Shown: piece after piece, positions 36,160 to 46,023 of the stretch
Position numbering within the stretch: the stretch's first letter is position 1
Layout: each line of letters starts with the position of its first letter
Assembly (NCBI GenBank): GCA_036659455.1
Contig: JAVXCN010000001.1
Coordinates: 536,530-600,529, forward strand
DNA from: Victivallaceae bacterium
GTDB lineage: Bacteria > Chlamydiota > Chlamydiia > Chlamydiales > Chlamydiaceae
Direction: 5' to 3'
Length of the DNA stretch: 64,000 nt
Notes under the pieces: generated by a model
Seen by the model: only the letters and a program-made list of their open reading frames with translations
Database searches by the model: none
Told to the model about the DNA's origin: nothing
Program-made: the position numbers and the translations under genes

Positions 36160-37180
36160 TAATTAAACCGTCATACAAGTAACCGCAAGGAGCACTTGTT
36201 GTTTCTAAATCGGTCAAAGTAACCTCATGTTTTATCTGTCCCGACACTAAAGGACTACGACAAAGCGTGAGTACTACTTTCTTCCACCAATTATCCTTAC
36301 CCAAACCGATAACACGATAATTTTCTTTGATACCAACCGTTTCGGTTAATTCCTCAATGACTTGATTACGTGAAACATTGATTTGATCAACCAAGCCCTC
36401 AGATAAAGCTTGTTCCGGGTAAAAAATATCGGCCCCCAAAAAATCGACCAAGCGTTCTTTCGAAAGCGACTTTCGATTTTCCGTAACAATGCTGACGAAT
36501 TTATCATAGAAAAAGTTCAATAAATCCTGTCTCTTATCTTTTTCCTGATCGGTCCAATCCATAAAAGGATTTAAGGTAGCCTTATCTTTTCCTGAAGATA
36601 AGATCAACGAGTTGACGCCAATTTTAGTTAAAGCCTCTTTTACGTTGAAAAAAGGAGAGGATACGATTCCAACGGAACCGACTATCCCTATGTCTCCCGT
36701 ACAAATCTTGTCTCCGGCACAAGCTATGTAATAACCTCCGGAAGCACATAGTCCGTCAACATAAATATAAAGAGGAACTTGCCTGCGATTTTTCCAATCT
36801 TGTACAAACGAGTAGATCTGGTTAACCTCAAAAACTTCACCCCCGGGAGAAGAAATATGAAAAACCACTCCTTTCAAACGCTTTTTGAAAAGATCTTTAT
36901 CCATATCCGAAAAATAGGCTTGTATTTGCTTATAGGTTTGGTTACTTCGACTAATCTCTCCGTTTAATTCAATAACGGCAACAATCGGAGCCTCTTTGCC
37001 GAGAGGTTTTATGACCCCTTGAGCATCAGGCAAAAGCCTTAAACCGGGCTGACTACCGGAAATTCCGTTTACGGAAGCAATAAAACTAAATAGCACCGTT
37101 AAGGCACATAACAGACCTACGCTCAACCCGATTAAACCTAAAAAAGCTTTCGCAAACATACGAAACATTGTTCTAATCAT
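36152..37180 (-). CDS. sohB: Signal peptide peptidase SppA/SohB-type serine protease
   Basis: 342 residues. An N-terminal membrane helix (about 12-38) anchors an S49 peptidase domain: IELNGEISR, FHISSPGGEV, and the serine nucleophile in CASGGYY (about residue 147). The catalytic lysine expected about 50 residues later fits SSGKDKATL. It digests leftover signal peptides at the inner membrane. Head of the sohB-polA-coaE-rho cluster. Confidence 0.88.
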   Translation of the reverse strand: MIRTMFRMFAKAFLGLIGLSVGLLCALTVLFSFIASVNGISGSQPGLRLLPDAQGVIKPLGKEAPIVAVIELNGEISRSNQTYKQIQAYFSDMDKDLFKKRLKGVVFHISSPGGEVFEVNQIYSFVQDWKNRRQVPLYIYVDGLCASGGYYIACAGDKICTGDIGIVGSVGIVSSPFFNVKEALTKIGVNSLILSSGKDKATLNPFMDWTDQEKDKRQDLLNFFYDKFVSIVTENRKSLSKERLVDFLGADIFYPEQALSEGLVDQINVSRNQVIEELTETVGIKENYRVIGLGKDNWWKKVVLTLCRSPLVSGQIKHEVTLTDLETTSAPCGYLYDGLISG

Positions 37181-37358
37181 ATCCGATAATATCCTCTCTT
37201 AATCAAACCAATGCTACAAACAAGGTGTGAGCATTCAACATTACAACACCGCGAACCAATAATCCGAAACCAAGCCGAATTTCAAAAGTATTGAAACGTA
37301 ACCAAAAGATAACGCACTTTTAAACTTTTTAGAAAGAAATTTTAACAAGATAAGATTG

Positions 37359-38996
37359 TCAAACGTTAGCTAACTCGGACACAGTGGGCTCCGTATGAAT
37401 TCCTTCTACCGCCTGCTCGGAAAGTTTTATATCGGATTCAAGACCGAATAAGCTCGAATCGACAACGGAAGGAATAAGAAATTCTTCCTTGTTCTTCTCT
37501 TCCACCAAAGCCTTAAAACGCTTACCCAAGAAAAATATAGAGATGCTCCAGCCCCCTAAAATCAAAAAAATCAAGGCGGCAATGATGTTAATACTTCCAG
37601 CCACTGAAGAAAAAGAGATTAATAATATCTGATAAATAAATGATCCGCCCGATTTACCTACTCTCGAAACCACGCCGTCAATAGCGGCCTTTCCTTTAAG
37701 CTTCATGCTATCCGGTAAAGGTATGAAAGCCATTTCTTTGGTCATATCGAAGAAGGTAAATTTTGCGGAACGAGACAATATGTTGTGCAAAGAACCGAAA
37801 CAAGCTACGCATGCCAAAGGAGATATACCTGAAAAAAAGGCTCCTAAAAATAAATCCCGCTTAGCTAAAAAGATTGAAGCGAAAAAGCAGAATCCCGTAA
37901 TGGCCAAAACCCCTGGTGTAATGAACGAACCGAAAGTCCATCCGCATTTCCTGATCAGTTGACCCGAAACCAACAAAGCGACCACAGTGGAAACGGCTCC
38001 GGTAACCCAGGCCACTTTAGCCATATAAATATTAAAATCAAGGGCATTGGGATATAATTGGCCAATTTGATGTTTCCAAACTACTTCAAAAAGATGAATA
38101 ACCAAGTTATAGGACAGGACTCCTATAGCCAAATAAAGCAAATATCTGGAACCGGCTATAGACATAAGAAGATCTTTAATCTTGAACTTTTCCGATTTAT
38201 TTTTCGCTTTTACTTGTTTAATTGAAACCTCTGATATCTTCAGTTGGACGTCCTTTAGATTCTTGGAAAGCTGTCGGTATAAAAGAATAATGACCCCCCC
38301 TGCTCCCAACACGAGACAGGTTTGTATAATCATCGAATTGTGCCAGACATCTTTAGCAAAGGAAAGTGTCAACAGATGATGCTTGCTGATAAACACTACA
38401 AGAATACCCGCCGCGACGCTGGATAAATTCAATCCCGTGTTAATTAAACTGTAAAATCGCCCCGCTTCTTTAATTGAAGTAATTTCATTAGCCACTCCCC
38501 AAAACAACATGGATAGAACGGCCGTGCTCCACAATTCGGAAATAATATAAAATAAACTGAAGCTCCAATAACGAATTACGGAAATAAGACCACCGAATCC
38601 GTTGGGCAAGACTTTCAACAAAAAGTCTCCGAAACGATGAAAATGAAGAGCATCTCCCATAGGATATAAAACGAATACAAACAAAGCAAAAAAGATCAAG
38701 AATCCGGTAATGAAAAAGTAAAAGACGGATCTCTTGTATTTATTGCTTAACAGTCCGTAAAGAGCAGTAACGATAACAGCCCCAGGAACAATCCCCCAAA
38801 CTTTCACGAAAGGAATAGCTTCGGCCCCCGAAAAAGAAACCAAAACCGTATCTTTCATGTTTCTGAGAAGCGTGTAATTAAAGCCGACGAAAAAAGCCAT
38901 CGCGAATAGGGGAAGAAACTTCTTAAGTTCGAAAGAGTGAATAGGCCAAACAAACGACCTGAACTTAGAAAACCCCTTGGAGTCATCGGATGACAT
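37359..38996 (-). CDS. npt2: Nucleotide transporter of the ATP/ADP translocase family (Npt2-like)
   Basis: 545 residues with about twelve membrane helices. Family landmarks: FELKKFLPLFAMAFFVGFNYTLLRNMKDT at the start and FFDMTKEMAFIPLPDSMKLKGKAAIDGV near residue 430. I start at the ATG at 38996, which has GGAGG five bases upstream, not the GTG at 39011. C. trachomatis has two such carriers; the one in this position (CT495, Npt2) imports nucleoside triphosphates with protons. Substrates here are inferred. It matters for the pyr genes in the window. Confidence 0.92.
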   Translation of the reverse strand: MSSDDSKGFSKFRSFVWPIHSFELKKFLPLFAMAFFVGFNYTLLRNMKDTVLVSFSGAEAIPFVKVWGIVPGAVIVTALYGLLSNKYKRSVFYFFITGFLIFFALFVFVLYPMGDALHFHRFGDFLLKVLPNGFGGLISVIRYWSFSLFYIISELWSTAVLSMLFWGVANEITSIKEAGRFYSLINTGLNLSSVAAGILVVFISKHHLLTLSFAKDVWHNSMIIQTCLVLGAGGVIILLYRQLSKNLKDVQLKISEVSIKQVKAKNKSEKFKIKDLLMSIAGSRYLLYLAIGVLSYNLVIHLFEVVWKHQIGQLYPNALDFNIYMAKVAWVTGAVSTVVALLVSGQLIRKCGWTFGSFITPGVLAITGFCFFASIFLAKRDLFLGAFFSGISPLACVACFGSLHNILSRSAKFTFFDMTKEMAFIPLPDSMKLKGKAAIDGVVSRVGKSGGSFIYQILLISFSSVAGSINIIAALIFLILGGWSISIFFLGKRFKALVEEKNKEEFLIPSVVDSSLFGLESDIKLSEQAVEGIHTEPTVSELANV

Positions 38997-39158
38997 AAAC
39001 GCCTCCGTCACATGTAAGATACAGGAACAAAAGAACCCTCGTGTTTAAATCGAAACGACAAATGAAATCATATTTAAAGAGACTAAAACCTCAGATTCAT
39101 TGCCCATCGAGAAAAGCATTTTACAAGAAAAACACCTAGATTTCAAGCTTTTATTTCC

Positions 39159-39686
39159 TCATTGTCCGAGATTATCCGAGCAGCTCAGTCTCTTCTTTCT
39201 ATAATCGGCTACTCTTTCAACAAATGCCAAAATGCCGAGTCCAATGAAAGAGTAAAAATAAAAAAAACTGAGTTTTACGGATGAAGTAACGGCAATGAGA
39301 ACCGAAAACTGAGCTACGGTGAAAACTTTTCCCCAAAACATCGCTTTGTAATCATACCCTCGCCAAGCGCGAACCAAGGTTAAATATAAACCGAATAATG
39401 AAAGAAAAACATCACGCGACAAAACCATTAACAGTTCTTTATATGATAAAGCCCCTTCCATACAAAGAATCATGACGGAAGTTCCGACGAATAATTTATC
39501 CATCAACGGATCCAATACAGCCCCGAATTGAGTGGTCAAAAGAAATTTTCTGGCTAAATACCCATCCAAAAAATCACTGATTACTGCCCCAGAAACCGCT
39601 ACCAAGCGTAATAAAGGATTGCTTTGAAAAAATAGTAAAGTGAAACCTAAACGGGATATGGAAACAAAATTGCAATAATTCAACAT
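39159..39686 (-). CDS. pgsA: CDP-diacylglycerol-glycerol-3-phosphate 3-phosphatidyltransferase
   Basis: 175 residues, membrane enzyme of phosphatidylglycerol synthesis. The CDP-alcohol phosphotransferase motif (SDFLDGYLARKF...GAVLDPLMDK, about 38-65) is complete. Four to five membrane helices. The start context MLNYCNFVSISRLG fits the family N-terminus. CDP-alcohol specificity is inferred from position (CT496-like). Confidence 0.85.
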   Translation of the reverse strand: MLNYCNFVSISRLGFTLLFFQSNPLLRLVAVSGAVISDFLDGYLARKFLLTTQFGAVLDPLMDKLFVGTSVMILCMEGALSYKELLMVLSRDVFLSLFGLYLTLVRAWRGYDYKAMFWGKVFTVAQFSVLIAVTSSVKLSFFYFYSFIGLGILAFVERVADYRKKRLSCSDNLGQ

Positions 39687-39874
39687 AAACTCGTTCTCTA
39701 AAATCTCTTGAATACAAAAGATCTAGAGCTTTCATATATTTACAACACCAGAGATTATACCGGACTCGTATGCCCCAGGCAACATAAACGCCACTTTTTC
39801 TGCGCTACCTTAACCGAGAATAAGAAATCAAACCAGTTATCTCAACAGGGAAAGATTTAACGATACACCAAATA

Positions 39875-39961
39875 CGGAAAGAGAGGGATTCGAACCCTCG
39901 GTACCTTTAAAGGTACGCGTCCTTAGCAGGGACGTACTTTAAACCACTCAGCCATCTTTCC
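39875..39961 (-). tRNA. tRNA-Ser (anticodon GCT)
   Basis: Class II tRNA of 87 bases on the minus strand. Acceptor GGAAAGA pairs with TCTTTCC, discriminator G. Anticodon stem CGTCC/GGACG encloses CTGCTAA, giving GCT (codons AGC/AGU). The variable arm is a strong hairpin (GTACCTTTAAAGGTAC). Confidence 0.95.
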
Positions 39962-40092
39962 ATAAGAAAATCGCCCTCCCCTCACTTTACCGAACTACAT
40001 AGTACGACAAAAATAATCGGATCGAAATCAAGGAGCAGTATCGATTATTCTATCCTAAAAAGTCAATAATAACCCTGGGATGACAAGCTCCT

Positions 40093-40121
40093 TTGACTTA
40101 CGGGAACTTCCGAATTATGAG
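40093..40121 (+). promoter_or_regulatory. Candidate promoter upstream of dnaB
   Basis: TTGACT (40093-40098), a 17-base spacer and TATGAG (40116-40121), about 95 bases before the dnaB ATG. Confidence 0.3.
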
Positions 40122-40220
40122 GTCCTTTCTTTAATAATCTTTTCATAAACTTTCTATTAATAATCCTATTGTCTATAAGGTTATTAACAAAAAAGATAAT
40201 GTACAGAGTATGGACACAAT

Positions 40221-41630
40221 ATGACGACTTCATCGAAGGCTTCCAAAAATCGGGAGGGAATAGCCCCCCATTCGAAAGACTCTGAAATGATTGTTCTCGG
40301 CTCTATGTTAACAAACATTAACAGCCTGAACACAGTTGCCGAAGTTCTCTCCGAGAATGATTTTTATTACTTGGAACATAAAATAATTTTTCAAGTCATG
40401 CTATCAATTTATAGAGAAGACAAACCCGTCGATCTGCATTTAGTCAGCGAAGAATTAAGAAGAACCGATCGACTGGAAGCAATAGGCGGGGTCGCATTTC
40501 TCATTTCTCTTGTTCAATTCGCCGGAACCTCCGTACACATTGAAGAATACGCTCGTTTGATCAAATCCAAATCAATTCTAAGACAAATGATTCAAGTATC
40601 GACTGATATAAGAATAAAAGCGATGGAGGAACCGGATGACGTTACGGAAGCTCTCGATGAAGCTCAACACGCTTTCTTTTTGATTAGCCAAAAAACCGAT
40701 AACCAAAAAGGCGTTTTAATTTCGGATTTATTATCGGGAAGAATCAACTCTAAACCTTATTTGGATGAGCTGGAATCAAGACAAGCTACTTTTCAAGAAA
40801 TTGGAGCAGGACTGCAACCTAAAATTACGGGAATGCCGTCGCATTTCATAGATTTAGATCTTTTGGTTAACGGATTCTCGAACTCCAATTTGATGATTTT
40901 AGCCGCTCGCCCCGCTATGGGTAAAACGGCCTTAGCCATTAACATTGCAGAAAATATTTGTTTATACGAGAACCTCTCAATAGGTATTTTTTCTTTGGAA
41001 ATGACAGCCCAACAGCTACTGAACCGAATCATTTGTTCCCAAGCAGGAGTTGAGCATCAAAAAATAATATTAGGAAACCTTAATGGTGCGGAATTTCAAA
41101 GGATATTCGAAACAGTCAAAAAACTCCAAAATAAAGACCGGACTATTTTCATAGACGATCACCCCGGACTTAAGGTAACCGATTTAAGAGCTCGAGCTCG
41201 TCGTATGAAAGAAAATTACGATATTCGATTCCTGGTTATTGACTATTTACAGCTCCTTTCCGGGTCGGGTTCTTTCAGAACACAGGAAAGCAGACAAAAC
41301 GAAATTTCCGAAATCTCCAGAATGTTAAAAAATCTGGCACGAGAACTCGATATACCTATCTTATGCTTATCCCAATTATCCAGAAAAGTGGAGGATCGGG
41401 CTAATCATAGACCTATGATGAGTGATTTAAGGGAAAGCGGAAGTATAGAGCAGGATTCGGATTTAATTATGTTTCTCCTTCGAAGAGAATATTACGATCC
41501 GCATGACAAACCGGGGATGGCGGAGCTCATTGTCGCTAAAAATAGACACGGTTCCATAGGTTCCGTTAATTTAGTTTTCGAAAAAGAATTTGCACGTTTT
41601 CGGAATCATGCTTCTTTCGATAATGACTAA
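40221..41630 (+). CDS. dnaB: Replicative DNA helicase DnaB
   Basis: 469 residues. N-terminal DnaB domain (about 15-120: PHSKDSEMIVLGSML) then the RecA-like ATPase with Walker A ARPAMGKTALAI (about 232-243), Walker B FLVIDYLQLL (about 338-347) and the DLRESGSIEQDSD arginine/sensor region. Hexameric helicase of the replication fork. No intein. Position corresponds to CT497. Confidence 0.95.
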   Translation: MTTSSKASKNREGIAPHSKDSEMIVLGSMLTNINSLNTVAEVLSENDFYYLEHKIIFQVMLSIYREDKPVDLHLVSEELRRTDRLEAIGGVAFLISLVQFAGTSVHIEEYARLIKSKSILRQMIQVSTDIRIKAMEEPDDVTEALDEAQHAFFLISQKTDNQKGVLISDLLSGRINSKPYLDELESRQATFQEIGAGLQPKITGMPSHFIDLDLLVNGFSNSNLMILAARPAMGKTALAINIAENICLYENLSIGIFSLEMTAQQLLNRIICSQAGVEHQKIILGNLNGAEFQRIFETVKKLQNKDRTIFIDDHPGLKVTDLRARARRMKENYDIRFLVIDYLQLLSGSGSFRTQESRQNEISEISRMLKNLARELDIPILCLSQLSRKVEDRANHRPMMSDLRESGSIEQDSDLIMFLLRREYYDPHDKPGMAELIVAKNRHGSIGSVNLVFEKEFARFRNHASFDND

Positions 41631-41749
41631 AATATTATCGGTATATATCCGTTTCTTGGCTTTTCTCTCAGAATTCCGGAATGAAATCTTGTATTCTTAA
41701 TCAAAAGGTGTTATGGTCGTCCGTTTTTGAATCTTGAACTCAAGAGTAT

Positions 41750-41839
41750 ATGTCTTCCGTAAAGAAAAAACGAAAATACAAGATCGCTAAACATAAGCGC
41801 AAAAAAAGAAGTCGCCAAAATCGCCATAAAAACAAATAG
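41750..41839 (+). CDS. 29-residue basic protein, bS22 / AURKAIP1-COX24-like
   Basis: A tiny ORF of 29 codons: [21 protein letters not shown] and nine more residues, over half Lys/Arg. The K-K-R-K-x-K-I-x-K-H-K-x-K-K-R core matches the AURKAIP1/COX24 domain found in mitochondrial mS38 and the small bacterial ribosomal protein bS22. It lies alone between dnaB and mnmG, five bases before mnmG. AAGAG lies near the ATG; a palindrome-like TCTTGAACTCAAGA (41732-41745) covers that site. It probably binds the 30S subunit. Confidence 0.72.
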   Translation: MSSVKKKRKYKIAKHKRKKRSRQNRHKNK

Positions 41840-41844
41840 TTCCT

Positions 41845-43680
41845 ATGTGGGTCTATCCTACCGCTTATGATGTGATTGTAGTCGGAGCTGGTCATGCCGG
41901 TTGCGAAGCCGCTCATGTTTGTGCAAAGATGGGAACTAACGTTCTTTTGGTTACCTCTAATTTGGATGGCATAGGAAAGATGAGTTGCAATCCGGCTATC
42001 GGCGGGGTTGCTAAGGGGCACATCGTTCGTGAGATAGATGCGTTAGGCGGAATAATGGGAGTTGTTGCAGACGGCTCCGGCATTCAATTTCGTATGCTCA
42101 ACCGCACTAAGGGACCCGCGGTCCATTCTCCGCGCGCACAATCCGATAAATCGATTTATCATTCTTTAATGAAAAATATCTTGGAAAATACTCCGAGGTT
42201 ACATTTACTTCAGGCTTCCGTTGAAGATTTATACTTTGAAAATGATTGTATTTCAGGAGTAGTTACCCGTGAAAACGTCATTTATAAATCACAAATCGTG
42301 ATTCTGTCGGTCGGCACTTTCATGCAAGGATTAATTCATATAGGTCATCTGAATTATTCCGGAGGTCGAGCCGGAGATCCGTCATTTTCCGGAATATCTT
42401 CAATATTGGCTCGTCTTGGTTTTACCATAAGCCGGTTGAAAACGGGAACTCCTCCTCGAATTCTTGCATCATCCGTCAATTTTTCGGTTATGGAAGAACA
42501 ACCCGGTGAAGAAGGCGTTTGTTTTTCTCATTATACGAAACCTTTTATTCCTTCTCTTAAACAAGTTTCCTGCTATTTAACCCATACGACTGAAAAAACA
42601 AAGTGCATTATAGAACGCAATTTAGAAAAATCGGCTCTTTACGGAGGTCGTATTACCGGTACGGGTCCCCGCTATTGTCCATCCATAGAAGATAAAATCG
42701 TTAAATTTTCGGATAAGTCAAGACATCATATTTTTTTAGAGCCGGAAGGGCTTCAAACGCAAGAAATTTATATCAATGGACTATCGACTTCTTTGCCCTG
42801 CGAAACGCAATTAGATCTCGTGCGATCTGTCGAAGGTATGGAACAGGCCGTTATTACTAGACCGGCTTATGCCATTGAATATGATTTTGTCTCCGGCAAC
42901 CATATTCGACCATCATTAGAAACGAAGATCATCGAAAATTTATTTCTCTGCGGACAAATTAACGGAACTACGGGTTACGAAGAAGCTGCCGGACAAGGTT
43001 TAATCGCCGGCATCAATGCCGTTTTAAAAATCAAAAAACAGGCCCCTTTCATTCCTAAGCGCCATGAATCTTATTTAGGAGTCATGATCGATGATCTCAC
43101 AACGCAAATATTAGATGAACCTTATCGCATGTTTACGAGTCGTTCGGAATATCGTCTATTGTTAAGACAAGACAACGCTTGTGAACGTTTAAGTGGCTAT
43201 GCATACGAATTAGGTTTGATTTCTCAACAAAAGTATTCTGCCGTGCAAGAAAAACAAACTCTTGTCACGAATGAATTAAACCGTTTAAGAAAAATTTTCA
43301 AAAAAGAAGATAAAAACACGGTTTCTTTATTTAAAATTCTCAGTCGTCCCGAATGCTCTTATTCACAACTACTGGAATCTTACCCGGAAGACGTTATTGA
43401 TTTTACTAAAGATCTTCGTACGATTATCGAAACCGAAATAAAATATTCAGGTTATATAGACCGACAAAAAATAACGATCGCCAATCTCACAAAAGCCGAA
43501 TCCACTCGCATTCCCGAAGACTTTAATTATGAGACCACACTGGGATTGAGTCTTGAAGCTAGAGAAAAATTCTTTAAATTTCAGCCTACAACCATCGGAG
43601 CAGCTTCCAGAATTTCAGGCATTGCCTCGGCTGATGTACAAATTCTTATCATAGCACTTAAAAAATATGCTTCCTCCTAA
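41845..43680 (+). CDS. mnmG: tRNA uridine-5-carboxymethylaminomethyl(34) synthesis enzyme MnmG
   Basis: 611 residues, normal length. FAD-binding [10 protein letters not shown] (14-23), [11 protein letters not shown] (about 52-62), the GGRAGDPS stretch and [23 protein letters not shown] (about 373-395) are all present. With MnmE it modifies the wobble uridine of several tRNAs. It overlaps the downstream lplA by 14 bases. Often called gidA. Confidence 0.95.
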   Translation: MWVYPTAYDVIVVGAGHAGCEAAHVCAKMGTNVLLVTSNLDGIGKMSCNPAIGGVAKGHIVREIDALGGIMGVVADGSGIQFRMLNRTKGPAVHSPRAQSDKSIYHSLMKNILENTPRLHLLQASVEDLYFENDCISGVVTRENVIYKSQIVILSVGTFMQGLIHIGHLNYSGGRAGDPSFSGISSILARLGFTISRLKTGTPPRILASSVNFSVMEEQPGEEGVCFSHYTKPFIPSLKQVSCYLTHTTEKTKCIIERNLEKSALYGGRITGTGPRYCPSIEDKIVKFSDKSRHHIFLEPEGLQTQEIYINGLSTSLPCETQLDLVRSVEGMEQAVITRPAYAIEYDFVSGNHIRPSLETKIIENLFLCGQINGTTGYEEAAGQGLIAGINAVLKIKKQAPFIPKRHESYLGVMIDDLTTQILDEPYRMFTSRSEYRLLLRQDNACERLSGYAYELGLISQQKYSAVQEKQTLVTNELNRLRKIFKKEDKNTVSLFKILSRPECSYSQLLESYPEDVIDFTKDLRTIIETEIKYSGYIDRQKITIANLTKAESTRIPEDFNYETTLGLSLEAREKFFKFQPTTIGAASRISGIASADVQILIIALKKYASS

Positions 43681-44395
43681 AATACTGTTGCTTCAAGTTT
43701 CCGGTTTGGATATTGAAACTCAATTACAAATAGAAGAAGCTTTTCTTAGAGTATCCGATCAAAATCTCTGCTTAATTAATTCTTCTCCTCCTCCGGCAAT
43801 CGTACTCGGAATTTCTTCCGATATCGATGAGGTCTTATTCAAAGAAACGGTTATTTCCGACAACCTAACAGTTATTAGAAGATTCAGCGGAGGAGGAACC
43901 GTATTTATTAATGACGATGTTATTATGGTTTCATGGATTTGCAGTACGGAAACGTCTTCTCTTATCAACCCACAAGAATTAATGGCGCTGACAAAGCAAC
44001 TTTACGCGAAAACTTTTCCTCCGGACTTCGATGTCCGAAACAATGACTATGTGATCGGACATAAAAAGATTGGCGGTAACGCTCAGTATATCCAAAAAAA
44101 GCGATGGGTCCATCATTCGTCTTTCCTTTGGGATACTAATATTAAACTAATGAATCGTTATCTTAAAATTCCTCCAAAACAGCCGGAATACAGAAACAAC
44201 AGAACTCATGAAGAGTTTTTAGTACCTTTAAAGAATTTCTATTCTCAACCTTCCGTATTTTTAGAACGATTATTATCGGATCTCCGAGAGCATCAAACAT
44301 TCCTCTCTATCGAATTGGAAGAAATCATTTCGATAATAAATCGTCCTCACAGAAGATCTACTGCTAAAATTCATTTTAACCGACAACCGGATTAA
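43667..44395 (+). CDS. lplA: Lipoate-protein ligase A-like
   Basis: 242 residues of the BPL/LplA/LipB family. The lipoate-binding [13 protein letters not shown] (about 67-79), the catalytic lysine in [11 protein letters not shown] (about 129-139) and HHSSFLWD are present. It would attach scavenged lipoate to E2 subunits such as that of pyruvate dehydrogenase. Its 3' end overlaps the convergent ndk by 20 bases. Corresponds to CT499. Confidence 0.85.
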   Translation: MLPPKILLLQVSGLDIETQLQIEEAFLRVSDQNLCLINSSPPPAIVLGISSDIDEVLFKETVISDNLTVIRRFSGGGTVFINDDVIMVSWICSTETSSLINPQELMALTKQLYAKTFPPDFDVRNNDYVIGHKKIGGNAQYIQKKRWVHHSSFLWDTNIKLMNRYLKIPPKQPEYRNNRTHEEFLVPLKNFYSQPSVFLERLLSDLREHQTFLSIELEEIISIINRPHRRSTAKIHFNRQPD

Positions 44396-44810
44396 CAATC
44401 TCAAGGTCATTGAAAAAATATTTAATCTCAATAGCAGCATTTTCTTGAGAATCGGAACCGTGAACGGCATTCATTCCTACGGATTCACCGAATTGTTTTC
44501 TCAATGTTCCTTCAACTGCATTCAAAGGATCGGTGGCTCCCATAACCGTTCTATTTCTCGTGACGGCATTTTCGGCTTCCAGAACCATAACCACAATAGG
44601 ACCGGAAATCATAAAATCCACTAACTCCTGAAAAAAAGGACGCGCTTTATGAACCGCATAGAAACCTTCGGCTTCATGTTGAGATAATTGTATCATCTTC
44701 ATTGCAGCTATTTTAAATCCTTCCTGTTCAAATCGGGCAATGATTCGACCGATATTGGATTTTCCTACGGAATCGGGTTTAATAATCGATAATGTTTTTT
44801 CTAAAACCAT
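44376..44810 (-). CDS. ndk: Nucleoside diphosphate kinase
   Basis: 144 residues. [13 protein letters not shown] at the start, [13 protein letters not shown] in the middle and the phosphohistidine in [12 protein letters not shown] (about residue 117) identify Ndk. It balances NTP pools; relevant where NTPs are both imported by the translocase and made from UMP. Confidence 0.95.
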   Translation of the reverse strand: MVLEKTLSIIKPDSVGKSNIGRIIARFEQEGFKIAAMKMIQLSQHEAEGFYAVHKARPFFQELVDFMISGPIVVMVLEAENAVTRNRTVMGATDPLNAVEGTLRKQFGESVGMNAVHGSDSQENAAIEIKYFFNDLEIVNPVVG

Positions 44811-44885
44811 AAAACTAAATTTTCCTTATTATTGAATGAAAAAGAAAGGAGTATATCGTAAGAATAAACAAGTAATCTATAAAAA

Positions 44886-45497
44886 TTATCTCTTGTTTTT
44901 GAGAGCCAGCTTAAGTAGAACGGAAGCATCTCTTTCTGCAGGCACTAAATCGAGAGTTTTAGCCAACATTGATTCTGCCATAGATCTCGGATACCCCAGC
45001 CTAAGCAACGTTTGAAGAACCGTTTCATGAGAACCGTCGATAGTTTTAACCGGTTGTTCTTCACCTTCAACAACAATGGATTTAAAGAGAGTAGGTATCT
45101 TATTTTTCAAATCCACCATTAATTTTTCAGCCGTTTTTTTACCTATTCCAGGGACCGTAGCTATTGCTCGAACGTTTTCCGTTTTAACAATCTCCAGCAA
45201 ATCCGACAGACTGAACAAATTTAAGACATTCAAACCTGTTTTAGGACCGATTCCGGACAGAGATACTAAAAAATTAAAACATTCTCTCTCCCCACGTGTT
45301 ATAAATCCGTAGAGAGACGATTCGATTTCTTTGACGACTAAGGAAACATAAAGCAACAATTTTTCACCCAACCGATTCTTCAGTGATCGAGCACTTCTTT
45401 CGTTGAGATAGATTTTATATCCTACCCCGGAAACGTCCAGAACCGCTATCAAAGCATCATCGACACAAACCAGTTCTCCCTTTAAATAATCAAACAT
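44886..45497 (-). CDS. ruvA: Holliday junction branch migration protein RuvA
   Basis: 203 residues. OB-fold start MFDYLKGELV, tandem helix-hairpin-helix motifs (LSGIGPKTGLNVL and VPGIGKKTAEKLM, about 80-125) and the C-terminal RuvB-binding domain (LLRLGYPRSMAESML). Binds four-way junctions. Overlaps ruvC by 8 bases. ruvB is not in the window. Confidence 0.95.
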   Translation of the reverse strand: MFDYLKGELVCVDDALIAVLDVSGVGYKIYLNERSARSLKNRLGEKLLLYVSLVVKEIESSLYGFITRGERECFNFLVSLSGIGPKTGLNVLNLFSLSDLLEIVKTENVRAIATVPGIGKKTAEKLMVDLKNKIPTLFKSIVVEGEEQPVKTIDGSHETVLQTLLRLGYPRSMAESMLAKTLDLVPAERDASVLLKLALKNKR

Positions 45498-46023
45498 GCT
45501 TTGCCAACCGTTTCGATAAATTGCTCAAGGATGTAGCATGAATATGACAAATCGCAAGAGCCAAGGCATCCGCCTCATCTTCTTGATCACAACCTAATGA
45601 CTCCGGAAGAGATAATATCCGACTTACCATAAACTGAACTTGATTTTTCAAAGCACTTCCATTTCCAACAACGGCCTTTTTAGCTTCTCTCGGAGAATAT
45701 TCAAATACCGGAATGCCTTCAAGAGAAGCAGCCAATATAATAATGCCTCTTGCCATACCCAACTTCAATGCGGTCTGAGGATTCAATTTAACGAACTGCG
45801 TTTCTATAGAAACGGTATCGGGACGAAAAGAAGCTATAATTTCTTTCATCTCGGTGAATAAAATCTTGTATCTATCGGCCAGAGCAAATTTTTCTTTCAC
45901 TAAAATGCGCCCGTATCCTAAGGAATTCATCTTTCCGGAAGACATGGCATACGAAATCATACCATAACCCGTTTTAATCGTGCCGGGATCGATACCTAGA
46001 ATTTTTAAATCAGGATCGTTCAT
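45490..46023 (-). CDS. ruvC: Crossover junction endodeoxyribonuclease RuvC
   Basis: 177 residues. Catalytic ILGIDPGTIKTGYG (D11), IETQFV (E72 region) and the C-terminal CDQEDEADALALAICH with paired acidic residues. Resolves Holliday junctions. Its ATG overlaps the upstream coiled-coil gene stop by four bases and its 3' end overlaps ruvA. Confidence 0.94.
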   Translation of the reverse strand: MNDPDLKILGIDPGTIKTGYGMISYAMSSGKMNSLGYGRILVKEKFALADRYKILFTEMKEIIASFRPDTVSIETQFVKLNPQTALKLGMARGIIILAASLEGIPVFEYSPREAKKAVVGNGSALKNQVQFMVSRILSLPESLGCDQEDEADALALAICHIHATSLSNLSKRLAKHV

